A stretch of DNA of 64,000 bases from NCBI RefSeq assembly GCF_047275745.1, contig NZ_JBKQWU010000005.1, forward strand, positions 62,001 through 126,000, given 5' to 3'. Source of the stretch: Amaricoccus sp047275745 (GTDB taxonomy: Bacteria > Pseudomonadota > Alphaproteobacteria > Rhodobacterales > Rhodobacteraceae). Below are positions 55,804-64,000 of this stretch, piece after piece; position 1 is the stretch's first letter; every line of letters begins with the position of its first letter. The translations under genes and the position numbers were made by a program. The notes beneath the pieces were generated by a model. The model was not told the DNA's origin. It was given only the letters and a program-made list of their open reading frames with translations, and made no database searches.

Positions 55804-57180
55804 ATGGAAGAGATCACGCCGGCATACGGCACGGCTACACTGCTACTCATCGCGGCGGGCGCGGTCGCGTTCCTGCTCGTGCTCATCCTGCGGTTCCGGC
55901 TGCATGCCTTCGTCGCCCTGACGCTGGTGAGCCTGCTGACCGCGCTCATCACCGGCGTCGCCTTCAAGGACATCGTGCCGACGCTGATGACGGGCTTCGG
56001 CTCGACGCTCGCCTCGGTCGCGCTCCTGGTCGGTTTCGGCGCGATGATCGGCCGGCTGCTGCAGGTCACCGGCGGGGCGCAGGTACTCGCCGACAAGCTG
56101 ATCTCGGTCTTCGGCGAGAGCCGAGCGCCGTTCGCGCTCGGAGTCGCCTCGCTGCTTTTCGGCTTCCCGATCTTCTTCGACGCCGGGCTCGTCGTCATGC
56201 TGCCGATCATCTTCTCGATCGCGACGCGGCTCGGCGGATCGGTCCTCACCTACGCCCTGCCCGCCGCGGGCGCCTTCGCGGTCATGCACGCCTTCGTGCC
56301 GCCGCATCCCGGACCGGTCGCCGCGGGCGACCTGCTCGGCGCCGATCTCGGGCTCCTGGTCCTCGTCGGCCTGGTGATCGGCCTGCCGACCTGGTTTCTT
56401 GGCGGCTATCTCTACGGCCTCTGGGCGGGCCGCCGCTTCGTGCTTCCGGTGCCGGCCTTCATGACCGGCGGCGACGCCGGCGCGCTCGCCGGGCCGCCGC
56501 CGACCTTCAAGACCGTGATGACCGTGCTCCTGCTGCCGCTCGGACTCATCTTCCTCAATACCGGACTCAATACGCTCGCGACCGCCGGTGTCGTTTCGGG
56601 CGATGCGACCTGGGTCAACATGCTCCGAATGATCGGCCAGACGCCGGTCGCACTCCTCATCACGGTGATCGTCGCGATGCGGCTGCTCGGAGAGGGCCGC
56701 TCCGGGGTCGAGATCGAGAAGATCATGGACGGCGCGCTCGGTCCGGTCTGCGCCATCATCCTCGTGACCGGCGCGGGCGGCATGTTCGGCGGCGTGCTGC
56801 GCGCCAGCGGCATCGGCCAGGCGCTGGCGAGCAGCCTCTCCTCCGTCGGGCTGCCGCTGATCGTCGCCGCCTTCCTGATCGCGACCGCGCTGCGCGTGGC
56901 GCAGGGTTCGGCGACCGTGGCGCTTACCACGACCGCCGGGCTGCTCGCGCCCACCGTGGCGGCGACCGAGGGGCTCAGCGTCTTCGATCACTGCTTCCTC
57001 GTGATCGCGATCGCCTGCGGCTCGACCGTGCTCAGCCATGTGAACGACTCGGGCTTCTGGCTCGTGGGACGGTTCCTCGAGATGGATGAGAAGATGACGC
57101 TCAGGACCTGGACCGTCATGGAAACCCTGCTTGGAACGATCGGCTTCCTCATCGCGCTGATCGGTTGGTGGCTGCTATGA
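55804..57180 (+). CDS. gntP: Gluconate:H+ symporter, GntP family
   Basis: The 458-aa protein has 12-14 hydrophobic segments and the GntP marks: FGFPIFFDAGLVVMLPI, AFVPPHPGPVAAGDLLGADLG and GSATVALTTTAGL. It imports gluconate or related sugar acids. The ATG follows a G-rich weak ribosome site. The stop overlaps the gntK ATG. An open frame 28 codons upstream is not supported. Confidence 0.93.
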   Translation: MEEITPAYGTATLLLIAAGAVAFLLVLILRFRLHAFVALTLVSLLTALITGVAFKDIVPTLMTGFGSTLASVALLVGFGAMIGRLLQVTGGAQVLADKLISVFGESRAPFALGVASLLFGFPIFFDAGLVVMLPIIFSIATRLGGSVLTYALPAAGAFAVMHAFVPPHPGPVAAGDLLGADLGLLVLVGLVIGLPTWFLGGYLYGLWAGRRFVLPVPAFMTGGDAGALAGPPPTFKTVMTVLLLPLGLIFLNTGLNTLATAGVVSGDATWVNMLRMIGQTPVALLITVIVAMRLLGEGRSGVEIEKIMDGALGPVCAIILVTGAGGMFGGVLRASGIGQALASSLSSVGLPLIVAAFLIATALRVAQGSATVALTTTAGLLAPTVAATEGLSVFDHCFLVIAIACGSTVLSHVNDSGFWLVGRFLEMDEKMTLRTWTVMETLLGTIGFLIALIGWWLL

Positions 57181-57695
57181 ACACTGAGAACACCGGAGCG
57201 ATCCACATCGTCGTCATGGGGGTTTCCGGCAGCGGAAAGTCCACGGTCGGCGAGGCGCTGGCGAATGAACTCGGCTGGCGTTTCATCGAGGGCGATTCCT
57301 GGCATCCGCCGGCCAATGTCGCGAAGATGTCCAGGGGTGAGCCGCTGACCGACGAGGATCGCTGGCCCTGGCTCGAAGCCCTCGCCGCCGAGATCGCGAA
57401 GGACGACGCGGCCGGGCAGGCCTCCGTCGTCGGCTGTTCGGCGCTGAAACGGGCCTATCGTGACATCCTGCGGTCGGGCGCGCGGGACGTGCGCTTCCTC
57501 CACGCGCATGGCTCGAAGGAGGTGCTCGCCGAACGGCTCTCGGACCGGCCGGGGCATTTCTTCCCGGCCGCGCTGCTCGACTCGCAACTCGCGGCGCTCG
57601 AGCCGCTCGCCCCGGACGAAGGCGGGATCGTGGTCGACATCGACGCCCCCATAGAGGCCATGGTCACCGAGGCGCGCAGGGGTTTCGGACTCTGA
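57177..57695 (+). CDS. gntK: Gluconokinase
   Basis: The 172-aa kinase has Walker A VMGVSGSGKSTVG, the gluconate-binding FIEGDSWHPPANVAKMSRG-like region and VGCSALKRAYRD. It phosphorylates gluconate to 6-phosphogluconate. ATGA overlap with the gntP stop gives a tight uptake-kinase unit. Confidence 0.95.
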   Translation: MNTENTGAIHIVVMGVSGSGKSTVGEALANELGWRFIEGDSWHPPANVAKMSRGEPLTDEDRWPWLEALAAEIAKDDAAGQASVVGCSALKRAYRDILRSGARDVRFLHAHGSKEVLAERLSDRPGHFFPAALLDSQLAALEPLAPDEGGIVVDIDAPIEAMVTEARRGFGL

Positions 57696-57907
57696 CCCGG
57701 GGTCTGGCTCCGGCATCCGTCACGGGTTCCGCCACGGCGACCTGACGCGGGAATGGCGCCGAGCCTGCCTCGGCCGCCCGCGACCGGTCCGTATCGCTGT
57801 GACCCATGGCCGGGAAAAAAGGCTGGCTTTCGGCGCCCGATGGTCTATCTCCGAGCGGGGAGGCCCGGCGCCGGACCTCACCCGCCCGTTTGTCCTGCGA
57901 AAGTCCC

Positions 57908-59152
57908 ATGTCTCAGTCCGAGTCCCAGCCCCAGGTATCAGGCCTGCCGGGCCTTCCCGAATTCGTCGCCCTGACCGCCTGCCTGATGGCGCTGACGGCT
58001 TTCTCCGTCGACATCATGCTGCCCGCGCTGCCGCAGATCCGCGCCGATTACGGCCTCGCCGACGTGAACGCGCAGCAGCTCGTGGTCGTCACCTATGTCG
58101 CGGGCTTCGCGCTCGGCCAGCTCTTCATGGGCCCGATCTCCGACCGATACGGCCGCCGGCCCATCCTGCTCATCGGACTCGCCGCCTATGCGCTCGCCGC
58201 CTTCTGGTGCCTCATCGCCGACAGTTTTTCCACGCTTCTGGCGGCCCGCTTCGTGCAGGGAGTCGCCAATGCCGCGCCCCGGATCGTCGCCGTTGCCATG
58301 ACGCGCGACAGTTTCCAAGGCCGGCGGATGGCCGAGGTGATGTCCTTCGTGATGATGGTCTTTATCATCGTGCCGGTGATCGCCCCCTCGCTCGGCGGCC
58401 TGTTCCTGCTCATGGGCTCGTGGCACCTGATCTTCGCCTTCCTCTGCCTGTTCGCGCTCGCGATCCTGGCCTGGAGTTTCGCCCGGCTCCCCGAGACGCA
58501 TCCGGCGGAAACGCGCGAGCCGCTGACCATCGCCTGGCTCTGGGGCGCGGTCCGCGAGACGGTGACCAATCGCCAGACGCTCGGCTATACGCTCGCGACC
58601 GGCGTGCTCTTCGGCTCGCTCATGGGCTACATCAACTCGGCCCAGCAGGTTTTCGAGGATGTCTACGCCGTGGGCGCGCTCTTCCCGATCCTGTTCGGCG
58701 CCTGCGCCATCGCACTCGCCATCGCGGCCTTCGTGAGCGGCCGGTTCGTCATGCGCATCGGCTCGCGCCGGCTCGGCCACGCGGCGATCATCGGCTATGC
58801 CACGCTCTCGCTCATGCACTACGGGCTCTTCCTCATGATCGGCACTCCGCCGTTGCCCGTCTTCCTCGTCATCCTCTCCGGCTGCCTGTTCTGCTTCGGC
58901 CTCGTCATGCCGAACTACAACGCGCTCGCGATGGAGCCGATGGGCCGGGTCGCCGGCACCGCCTCCTCCTTCGTCGGCGCGGTCACGACCGGCCTCGCCG
59001 CCTTCTTCGGCCTCATCATCGGGCAGCAGTTCGACGGCACGGTCGGGCCGCTGCTGGCCGGTTTCGCCATCTTCGGGGTCGGGGGCGTCATCATCACGCT
59101 CATCGTCGAGCGGGGGCGTCTGTTCGGAACGGGCCATTCCCGCCCCGCGTAA
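57908..59152 (+). CDS. Bcr/CflA-type drug efflux MFS transporter
   Basis: The 414-aa protein has 12 spans and the DHA1 marks: FSVDIMLPALPQIRADYGL, LGQLFMGPISDRYGRRPILL (motif A region) and VSFVMMVFIIVPVIAPSLGG-like helix 5. It matches the Bcr/CflA family of proton-driven multidrug exporters. Substrate unknown. It is convergent with the next MFS gene. Confidence 0.88.
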   Translation: MSQSESQPQVSGLPGLPEFVALTACLMALTAFSVDIMLPALPQIRADYGLADVNAQQLVVVTYVAGFALGQLFMGPISDRYGRRPILLIGLAAYALAAFWCLIADSFSTLLAARFVQGVANAAPRIVAVAMTRDSFQGRRMAEVMSFVMMVFIIVPVIAPSLGGLFLLMGSWHLIFAFLCLFALAILAWSFARLPETHPAETREPLTIAWLWGAVRETVTNRQTLGYTLATGVLFGSLMGYINSAQQVFEDVYAVGALFPILFGACAIALAIAAFVSGRFVMRIGSRRLGHAAIIGYATLSLMHYGLFLMIGTPPLPVFLVILSGCLFCFGLVMPNYNALAMEPMGRVAGTASSFVGAVTTGLAAFFGLIIGQQFDGTVGPLLAGFAIFGVGGVIITLIVERGRLFGTGHSRPA

Positions 59153-59177
59153 GGCCCCAACCGCGGGGGGCCGGCGC

Positions 59178-60839
59178 TCAGTGCGGATGATGATGGTGGT
59201 GCATGCCCCCCTCCAGGTGATGCGGCTCCTCGTGCATCCAGGCGACCTGACGCACGACCATGCGATGCACCCGCGGCGGCTCCTCTCCGTCGTGGAGCGC
59301 GCGTAGCCGCTCCCCCACCACCGCGTCGGCATGGGTGACGCGCTGGTTGTAGCGTACGTATTCGATCCAGGTCGGTGTCTGATAGGTCTCGATCCAGATG
59401 CGCGAGTCGCTGATGTCGCGCATCAGCATCCAGTGCCGCGCGCCGTCGCGGCGGCGGATGCGGCGCCGGTCGATCATCGCGTCGAGAAACTCCGCCTCGT
59501 CCTCCGGCCTGATCCGATATTCGATCACGATCGCCATCGGACCGCTGCGCGGCTTGAGGTCGATCGCGATATCGGGCATCCGCCAGCGATTCAGAGGGTT
59601 GAGGTTGAGTTCGGTCCGGTCCGGCAGGCGGAAGACGAAGCCGATCAGCGCGCCCACGAGCAGCGCCCCCGCCGTGACGAAGAGCGCGGTCCGGGGATCG
59701 GTCGCCTCCGCGACTTCGCCCCAGACCCAGCTTCCGATTGCCATGCCGCCGAAGGTCGCGGTCTGATAGAGCGCGAGCGCCCGGCCGACGACCCAGCGCG
59801 GGGTCGAGAGCTGCACGGTCACGTTGAAGGTCGAGAGGCTCAGGACCCAGCTCGCACCGCCGAGCAAGAGCCCCGCGCCAGACAGCCAGGCGCTGGAACT
59901 GAGCCCCACGATCACCGTGCAGAGCGCGAAGGCGACGAAGCCGAGACGCACGATCCCCTCGCTCGACAGTTTCGCGCGCAGCGGCGCGGCGAGATAGGCG
60001 CCGCCCAGCGCGCCGACGCCGAAGGCCCCGAGCAGGAGACCGTAGGTGAGCGGACCGCCCGAGACCAGATCGCGCGCGACGACCGGGAGCAACGCCTGCA
60101 CCGAGATCGCGCCGATGCCGAAGACCAGGCCGCGCAGCAGGACCTTGCCGATATTGGGCGACATCGCGACATAGCGCAGCCCCGCGCCCATCGCCATGCC
60201 GATGGTCTCGCGCGGGAGCACCCGCTTCTCCGCCTTCGGCTTCCAGCGCACGAGCACGAGGAGCAGCGGGAAGTAGCTCAGCGCATTGACCGCGAAGGCG
60301 GCCGCCGCCCCGCCCGCGGCGACGATCGCGCCGCCGATCGCGGGGCCGACGCTGCGGGTGATGTTGAAGCCGACGCTGTTCAGCACCACCGCCGCCGGCA
60401 GGTCGGAGCGCGGCACGATATCGCCGACCGAGGCCTGCCAGGACGGATTGTTGAGCGCCGTCCCCGCCCCGATCAGGAAGGTGAAGCCGAGCAGCAGCCA
60501 GGGCGAGAGCCCGTCGAGATAGGCGACGGTGGCAAGCCCGATCGAGACGAGGCACATGAAGATCTGCGCGACGATCATCACGTTGCGCCGGTCGAAATTG
60601 TCGGCGATCGCGCCGGCGGTCAGCGAGAAGATCATGATCGGCAGCGTGGTCGAGGCCTGCACCAGAGCGACCATATCCGCCTCGCTGGTGAGCGAGGTCA
60701 TCATCCAGGCCGCGCCGACGGTCTGGATGAGGCCGCCGAGGTTCGAGGCGATGCTCGCCACCCAGATCTCGCGGAACGTTCGGTGGCTGAATGGACCGAG
60801 GGCGGCGGGCGGCGCGTCCCGCTCCGGGCTGTCGTCCAT
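59178..60839 (-). CDS. MFS exporter fused to a small C-terminal domain, His-rich tail
   Basis: The 553-aa protein has an EntS-like MFS part (residues 1-410; RTFREIWVASIASNLGGLIQ, LNNPSWQASVGDIVPR) and then a cytosolic region (about 430-530; AIVIEYRIRPEDEAEFLDAM) like the dimeric ABM/DUF families, ending in a natural HHLEGGMHHHHHPH. GGAGAGGAG precedes the ATG. The fusion with an ABM-like domain is known in some MFS proteins, but its role is unclear; the His tail could bind metal. Confidence 0.85.
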   Translation of the reverse strand: MDDSPERDAPPAALGPFSHRTFREIWVASIASNLGGLIQTVGAAWMMTSLTSEADMVALVQASTTLPIMIFSLTAGAIADNFDRRNVMIVAQIFMCLVSIGLATVAYLDGLSPWLLLGFTFLIGAGTALNNPSWQASVGDIVPRSDLPAAVVLNSVGFNITRSVGPAIGGAIVAAGGAAAAFAVNALSYFPLLLVLVRWKPKAEKRVLPRETIGMAMGAGLRYVAMSPNIGKVLLRGLVFGIGAISVQALLPVVARDLVSGGPLTYGLLLGAFGVGALGGAYLAAPLRAKLSSEGIVRLGFVAFALCTVIVGLSSSAWLSGAGLLLGGASWVLSLSTFNVTVQLSTPRWVVGRALALYQTATFGGMAIGSWVWGEVAEATDPRTALFVTAGALLVGALIGFVFRLPDRTELNLNPLNRWRMPDIAIDLKPRSGPMAIVIEYRIRPEDEAEFLDAMIDRRRIRRRDGARHWMLMRDISDSRIWIETYQTPTWIEYVRYNQRVTHADAVVGERLRALHDGEEPPRVHRMVVRQVAWMHEEPHHLEGGMHHHHHPH

Positions 60840-60992
60840 CACCTTGATCTCCTCTCCCGCGTCCCGCCGCCCGCATGTTGCCCATCGCGCGAGCCGGAGC
60901 AACCACCCTCGCGCGCCGGTGGGTGCCGGGACCACCTCATGCGCGGCGCGGTCCGGAGCGCGGCGGGCGCAAGACGACCGGAAGGCGCCGGG

Positions 60993-62375
60993 CTATTCCG
61001 CCAGCGCGGCGAGGATGCGTGCCCAGGAGCGGATGCCCTTGTGAAAGCTCTCGAGATTGTACTTCTCGTTTGGGCTGTGGATTCCGTCGTCATCGAGGCC
61101 GAAGCCCGTCAGGATGACATCCATGCCGAGCTTGTTCTTGAAATCGCCCGCGATCGGGATCGACCCGCCGGCGCCGATGAAAGCGGCGGGTCTGCCCCAT
61201 TCCTCGGAGAGCGCCCGCTGCGCGGCGGCGAAGGCCCGGTTCGCCGTGTCGAAGGCGACCGCGCGCCCGTTGCCGTGCGGATGGAACTCCACCGTGCAAT
61301 CCGCCGGAATCCGGGCTCTCACGAAGTCGCGGAAGGCGGCGCGGATCTTGTCCGGGTCCTGGTCGAAGACGAGGCGGAACGACACCTTGGCTCGCGCCTC
61401 GGCCGGGATCACGGTCTTGAACCCAGCACCCTGATAGCCGCCGCCCATGCCGTTCACCTCCGCCGTCGGGCGCGCCCAGATCATCTCGAGCGCGGATCGG
61501 CCTGCCTCGCCCGCCGGGACCGCGAGGCCAACGCCGCCGAGGAATTCCGCGACATCGAAATCGAGGGCCTCCCACTGCTCGCGGAGCGAGTCGGGGATCT
61601 CCGGCACGCCATCGTAGAAGCCGGGGATCGCCACCCGGCCCTGATCGTCGCGGAGATCCGCCAGGACGCGGGCGAGCACATGGTTCGCATTCGCCGCCGC
61701 CGAGCCGTACATGCCGGAATGGAGGTCGCGGCTCGCGCCCCGGATCACGATCTCCTCGCCGCAGAGCCCGCGCAGCATCGTCGTGATCGCCGGAGTCGCC
61801 GCGTCCCACATGCCGGTGTCGCAGATCAGGCCGAGATCGGCGCGCAACTCCTCGCCGTGTTCGGCGAGGAAGGCCGCGAGGCTCGGGCTTCCCGATTCCT
61901 CCTCGCCTTCGAGCATGATCGAAACCGGGATCGGCAGGCCGCCCGTCACCGCGACCCACGCCCGGCAGGCCTCGACGAAGGTCATGAACTGCCCCTTGTC
62001 GTCCGAGGACCCCCGCGCACGGATGACCTTGGTGCCATCGCCGAGTGTCTCGATCGCGGGCTCGAACGGCGGCCGGTCCCAGAGGTCGAGCGGATCGACC
62101 GGCTGCACGTCGTAATGGCCGTAGAAGAGCACCGAGCGGCCGGAGGCGGCGCGATTATGCGCCACCACGATCGGATGCCCCGCGGTCGGGCAGGCGCGCG
62201 CCTCGAACCCCATCGCGGCGAGGTCGGCGGTGACCGTCTCCGCGCAGTGCGCGCAGTCCCCGGCATAGGCGGGGTCGGTCGAGATCGACGGAATGCCGAG
62301 CAGGGCGAACAGCCGGTCGAGGGCCGCCGACTGATCGGCATCGATATGGGCGAGGACAGCCTCCAGGTCGGACAT
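60993..62375 (-). CDS. M20-family dipeptidase
   Basis: The 460-aa protein has the M20 zinc residues in FYGHYDVQPVDP, the catalytic EGEEESGSPSL and the D/H positions further on (GVASRDLHSGMYG-like, ICDTGMW). It matches the dipeptidase/ArgE-DapE group with a dimerisation domain in the middle. Substrate not predictable; acts in cytoplasm. Not in an operon. Confidence 0.92.
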   Translation of the reverse strand: MSDLEAVLAHIDADQSAALDRLFALLGIPSISTDPAYAGDCAHCAETVTADLAAMGFEARACPTAGHPIVVAHNRAASGRSVLFYGHYDVQPVDPLDLWDRPPFEPAIETLGDGTKVIRARGSSDDKGQFMTFVEACRAWVAVTGGLPIPVSIMLEGEEESGSPSLAAFLAEHGEELRADLGLICDTGMWDAATPAITTMLRGLCGEEIVIRGASRDLHSGMYGSAAANANHVLARVLADLRDDQGRVAIPGFYDGVPEIPDSLREQWEALDFDVAEFLGGVGLAVPAGEAGRSALEMIWARPTAEVNGMGGGYQGAGFKTVIPAEARAKVSFRLVFDQDPDKIRAAFRDFVRARIPADCTVEFHPHGNGRAVAFDTANRAFAAAQRALSEEWGRPAAFIGAGGSIPIAGDFKNKLGMDVILTGFGLDDDGIHSPNEKYNLESFHKGIRSWARILAALAE

Positions 62376-62595
62376 TCCGGCACTCCGCGTCTTTGCCCGT
62401 CCATATGGGCATGGGCGGGCGGGTCTGGTATCGCCCGGACACCCATTCTTCCTTCGGTGGCCGGCGCGGCCCGAGCCTAGCGCAACGGTGCGCGCCGGCC
62501 AGCGGAAAAAGGCGCGGCGGCGAACGTGCTCGGCGAAGTTCGGCGCGCGCCAACGCCCGCGGCGGAATCTTGCCCGAACGTCGCAACCACAGGTG

Positions 62596-62624
62596 TTGCA
62601 TAATCGGAGACCGCGCTTGATAGT
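62596..62624 (+). promoter_or_regulatory. Candidate promoter of the CHASE4 kinase gene
   Basis: TTGCAT (62596-62601) and GATAGT (62619-62624) with 17-base spacing lie about 43 bases before the GTG. Moderate matches only. Confidence 0.35.
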
Positions 62625-62666
62625 CGCTCAAACTACACGCAGGGGTTGCGCTCGGAGGATGGCAGC

Positions 62667-64000
62667 GTGAACGTCGAAGGCGAAGACGGCGCTCGGATAC
62701 TCGGCCTGTCCCGCAGGCTCGCGGCGTTGCACGCGACCGGGCTCGGGCTTCTGTTTCTCGTCGTGATCTCGGCGACCGCCTGGATCTCCGCGGAGCACAA
62801 CACCCTCGCCCGCGTCTCCTCGCAGGAACTGGTGTCGAGCGGCATCAAGGCGCTCCGCACCCGCCTGGGCACGCTGGTGAGCGACTATTCGATCTGGGAC
62901 GAGGCTTTCGAGCGCATCCGCGACAATGACATCGACTGGATCTATCGCAACATCGGCAGCGCGGCGGCGGAGATCGGCACCGTCGATCTGATCAAGATCG
63001 TCCCCCCGGGTGGCGGTCCGCCGCTGACCTGGCGGGAGGGATCGCCCCGGGAGGGCGAGACCGGCGTTCTGCCTCCGGAGCTCCTCGACCGCATCCTCCG
63101 GGAGTTCCGACCGGAGGATCTCGCACACGAGACGTCGCGCACCCTCCTCGCCGAGATGGACGGCGTGCCCTGGATCTTCTCGGTGGCGCCGGTCCGGCCG
63201 GTCGATGGCGTGCCCGAAGGCGTCGCGCCGGAGGATCTGGCGCAGCAGATCCACGGCTACCGGCTGGCGGGGGAACGCCTCGCCCATATCGGCCGCGAGC
63301 TTCTCATCGACGATATCCGGCTCGAAACCGGCGCGGCCCCGCCGGCCGACACCGCCTCGCTCACGCTCCGGAACGAAACGGGCGCGGTGATCGCCCATGT
63401 GGTCTGGTCGGCACCCCGGCCGGGCGCGAGCATCCTGCGCCGAGTCGGCCCGCCGCTCACCATCGCACTCGGCGTCGTCGCGGTGATCGGCCTCGTCAGC
63501 TCCCGCTCGGCGGTCCGCGCGGCGGAGCGGCTCGAGGACGCGCTCGACGCCGCCAAGGCCGCCGACCGCAGCAAGAGCGAGTTCCTCTCGAACGTCAGCC
63601 ACGAGTTGCGTACGCCGATGAACGGCATCCTCGGCGTCGCCCAGCTCCTGCGGACGACCCCGCTCGACGCGGAGCAGCGGGAGTTGCTGGAGATCCTGTT
63701 CAGCTCGGCGAACACGCAGATGGCACTGATCTCGGACCTGCTCGACCTCAGCCGGATCGAGCATGGCAACCGGACGCTCTCGGCGGCCCCCTTCCGGCCC
63801 GGCCCGATCCTGCGCGATGTCACCGAGATGATCCGGGTCGCGGCGGCGAAGAAGGAAGTCACCTTCAGCGCCGATTTCGGGCCGCTGGCGGAGCTCGAGC
63901 TCATGGGCGACGGCCGCGCCTTCCGCCAGATCCTGACCAACCTGCTCGGCAACGCGGTGAAGTTCACCGACCAGGGCGGCGTCAGCCTGCGGGCGGAGGC
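62667..64000 (+). CDS. CHASE4 sensor histidine kinase (cut by window end)
   Basis: The frame from GTG 62667, with GGAGG eight bases upstream, stays open to the window end (at least 444 codons). It has a membrane span near residues 25-45, a CHASE4-like periplasmic domain (LGTLVSDYSIWDEAFERI, then DIDWIYRNIG), a second span near 252-272, and a HisKA with SNVSHELRTPMNGILG (phospho-acceptor His), then NLLGNAVKFTDQGG of the ATPase. The C-terminus, possibly with receiver domains, lies beyond the window. Ligand unknown. Confidence 0.9.
   Translation, partial: MNVEGEDGARILGLSRRLAALHATGLGLLFLVVISATAWISAEHNTLARVSSQELVSSGIKALRTRLGTLVSDYSIWDEAFERIRDNDIDWIYRNIGSAAAEIGTVDLIKIVPPGGGPPLTWREGSPREGETGVLPPELLDRILREFRPEDLAHETSRTLLAEMDGVPWIFSVAPVRPVDGVPEGVAPEDLAQQIHGYRLAGERLAHIGRELLIDDIRLETGAAPPADTASLTLRNETGAVIAHVVWSAPRPGASILRRVGPPLTIALGVVAVIGLVSSRSAVRAAERLEDALDAAKAADRSKSEFLSNVSHELRTPMNGILGVAQLLRTTPLDAEQRELLEILFSSANTQMALISDLLDLSRIEHGNRTLSAAPFRPGPILRDVTEMIRVAAAKKEVTFSADFGPLAELELMGDGRAFRQILTNLLGNAVKFTDQGGVSLRAE

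Overview
The window looks like chromosomal DNA of a GC-rich alphaproteobacterium, most likely a Rhodobacterales (Rhodobacter/Roseobacter-type) relative. The evidence is the very high GC content with long shadow frames on both strands, and the gene families present: Bpt, DUF2125, DUF6314, ATPase inhibitor zeta (DUF1476), a bacterial BHMT-like methyltransferase, a split set of flagellar fliK/flgD/flgJ-like/flgN-like genes, PurS/PurQ, and an alphaproteobacterial-type SOS box (GTTC-N7-GTTC). No rRNA, tRNA, CRISPR array, IS element or prophage was seen.

Layout. 0.1-3.4 kb: leucyl-transferase Bpt, a ChaC-like cyclotransferase, a DUF2125 protein and an unknown protein. 3.5-9.7 kb: a CrbS-like symporter/histidine kinase/receiver hybrid, a convergent LuxR-type regulator and an MHS-family transporter, possibly a carboxylate-sensing unit. 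9.9-12.3 kb: a PepSY membrane-protein operon. 12.6-13.9 kb: cbpM-cbpA. 14-21.6 kb: an MFS transporter, then the overlapping minus-strand chain cysS-cimA-squalene/phytoene-synthase-like gene, then a UvrD-like helicase. 21.6-23 kb: a probable 2-methylfumaryl-CoA isomerase (mct) preceded by a 15-bp repeat tract. 23-26 kb: flagellar genes. 26-30.8 kb: SDR, double GNAT, DUF6314, purB, deoxyinosine glycosylase, ATPase zeta. 31-32.7 kb: purC-purS-purQ. 32.8-35.9 kb: dctB-dctD. 35.9-37.9 kb: a DUF1593 protein with duplicated binding domains. 38.3-39.4 kb: a PA0069-family radical SAM protein with an SOS box at its start. 39.4-43.9 kb: bmt, sufE, a lipoprotein, a DgoK-like kinase and an esterase. 44-49 kb: an Rrf2 regulator and a sulfate ABC transporter operon, broken by an assembly artefact in cysT. 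49-53 kb: an Excalibur lipoprotein, a GH13 alpha-glucosidase and a glycosyltransferase. 53-57.7 kb: a LysR regulator, mmsA, gntP and gntK. 57.9-64 kb: two MFS transporters, an M20 dipeptidase and a CHASE4 hybrid/sensor kinase cut by the window end.

The strongest points for follow-up are: (i) the radical SAM gene, which has an SOS box inside a likely leaderless promoter and a C-terminal QLSLF sliding-clamp motif, suggesting an uncharacterised DNA-damage function; (ii) a DctD that lacks the GAFTGA loop needed to contact sigma-54; (iii) the orphan mct gene; (iv) the sulfate operon, with a small membrane ORF coupled to the Rrf2 gene, an inverted repeat in front of the binding-protein gene, a HAD-like N-terminal extension on that protein and an extra glycine-zipper ORF; and (v) a poly-G/N/duplication artefact in cysT.
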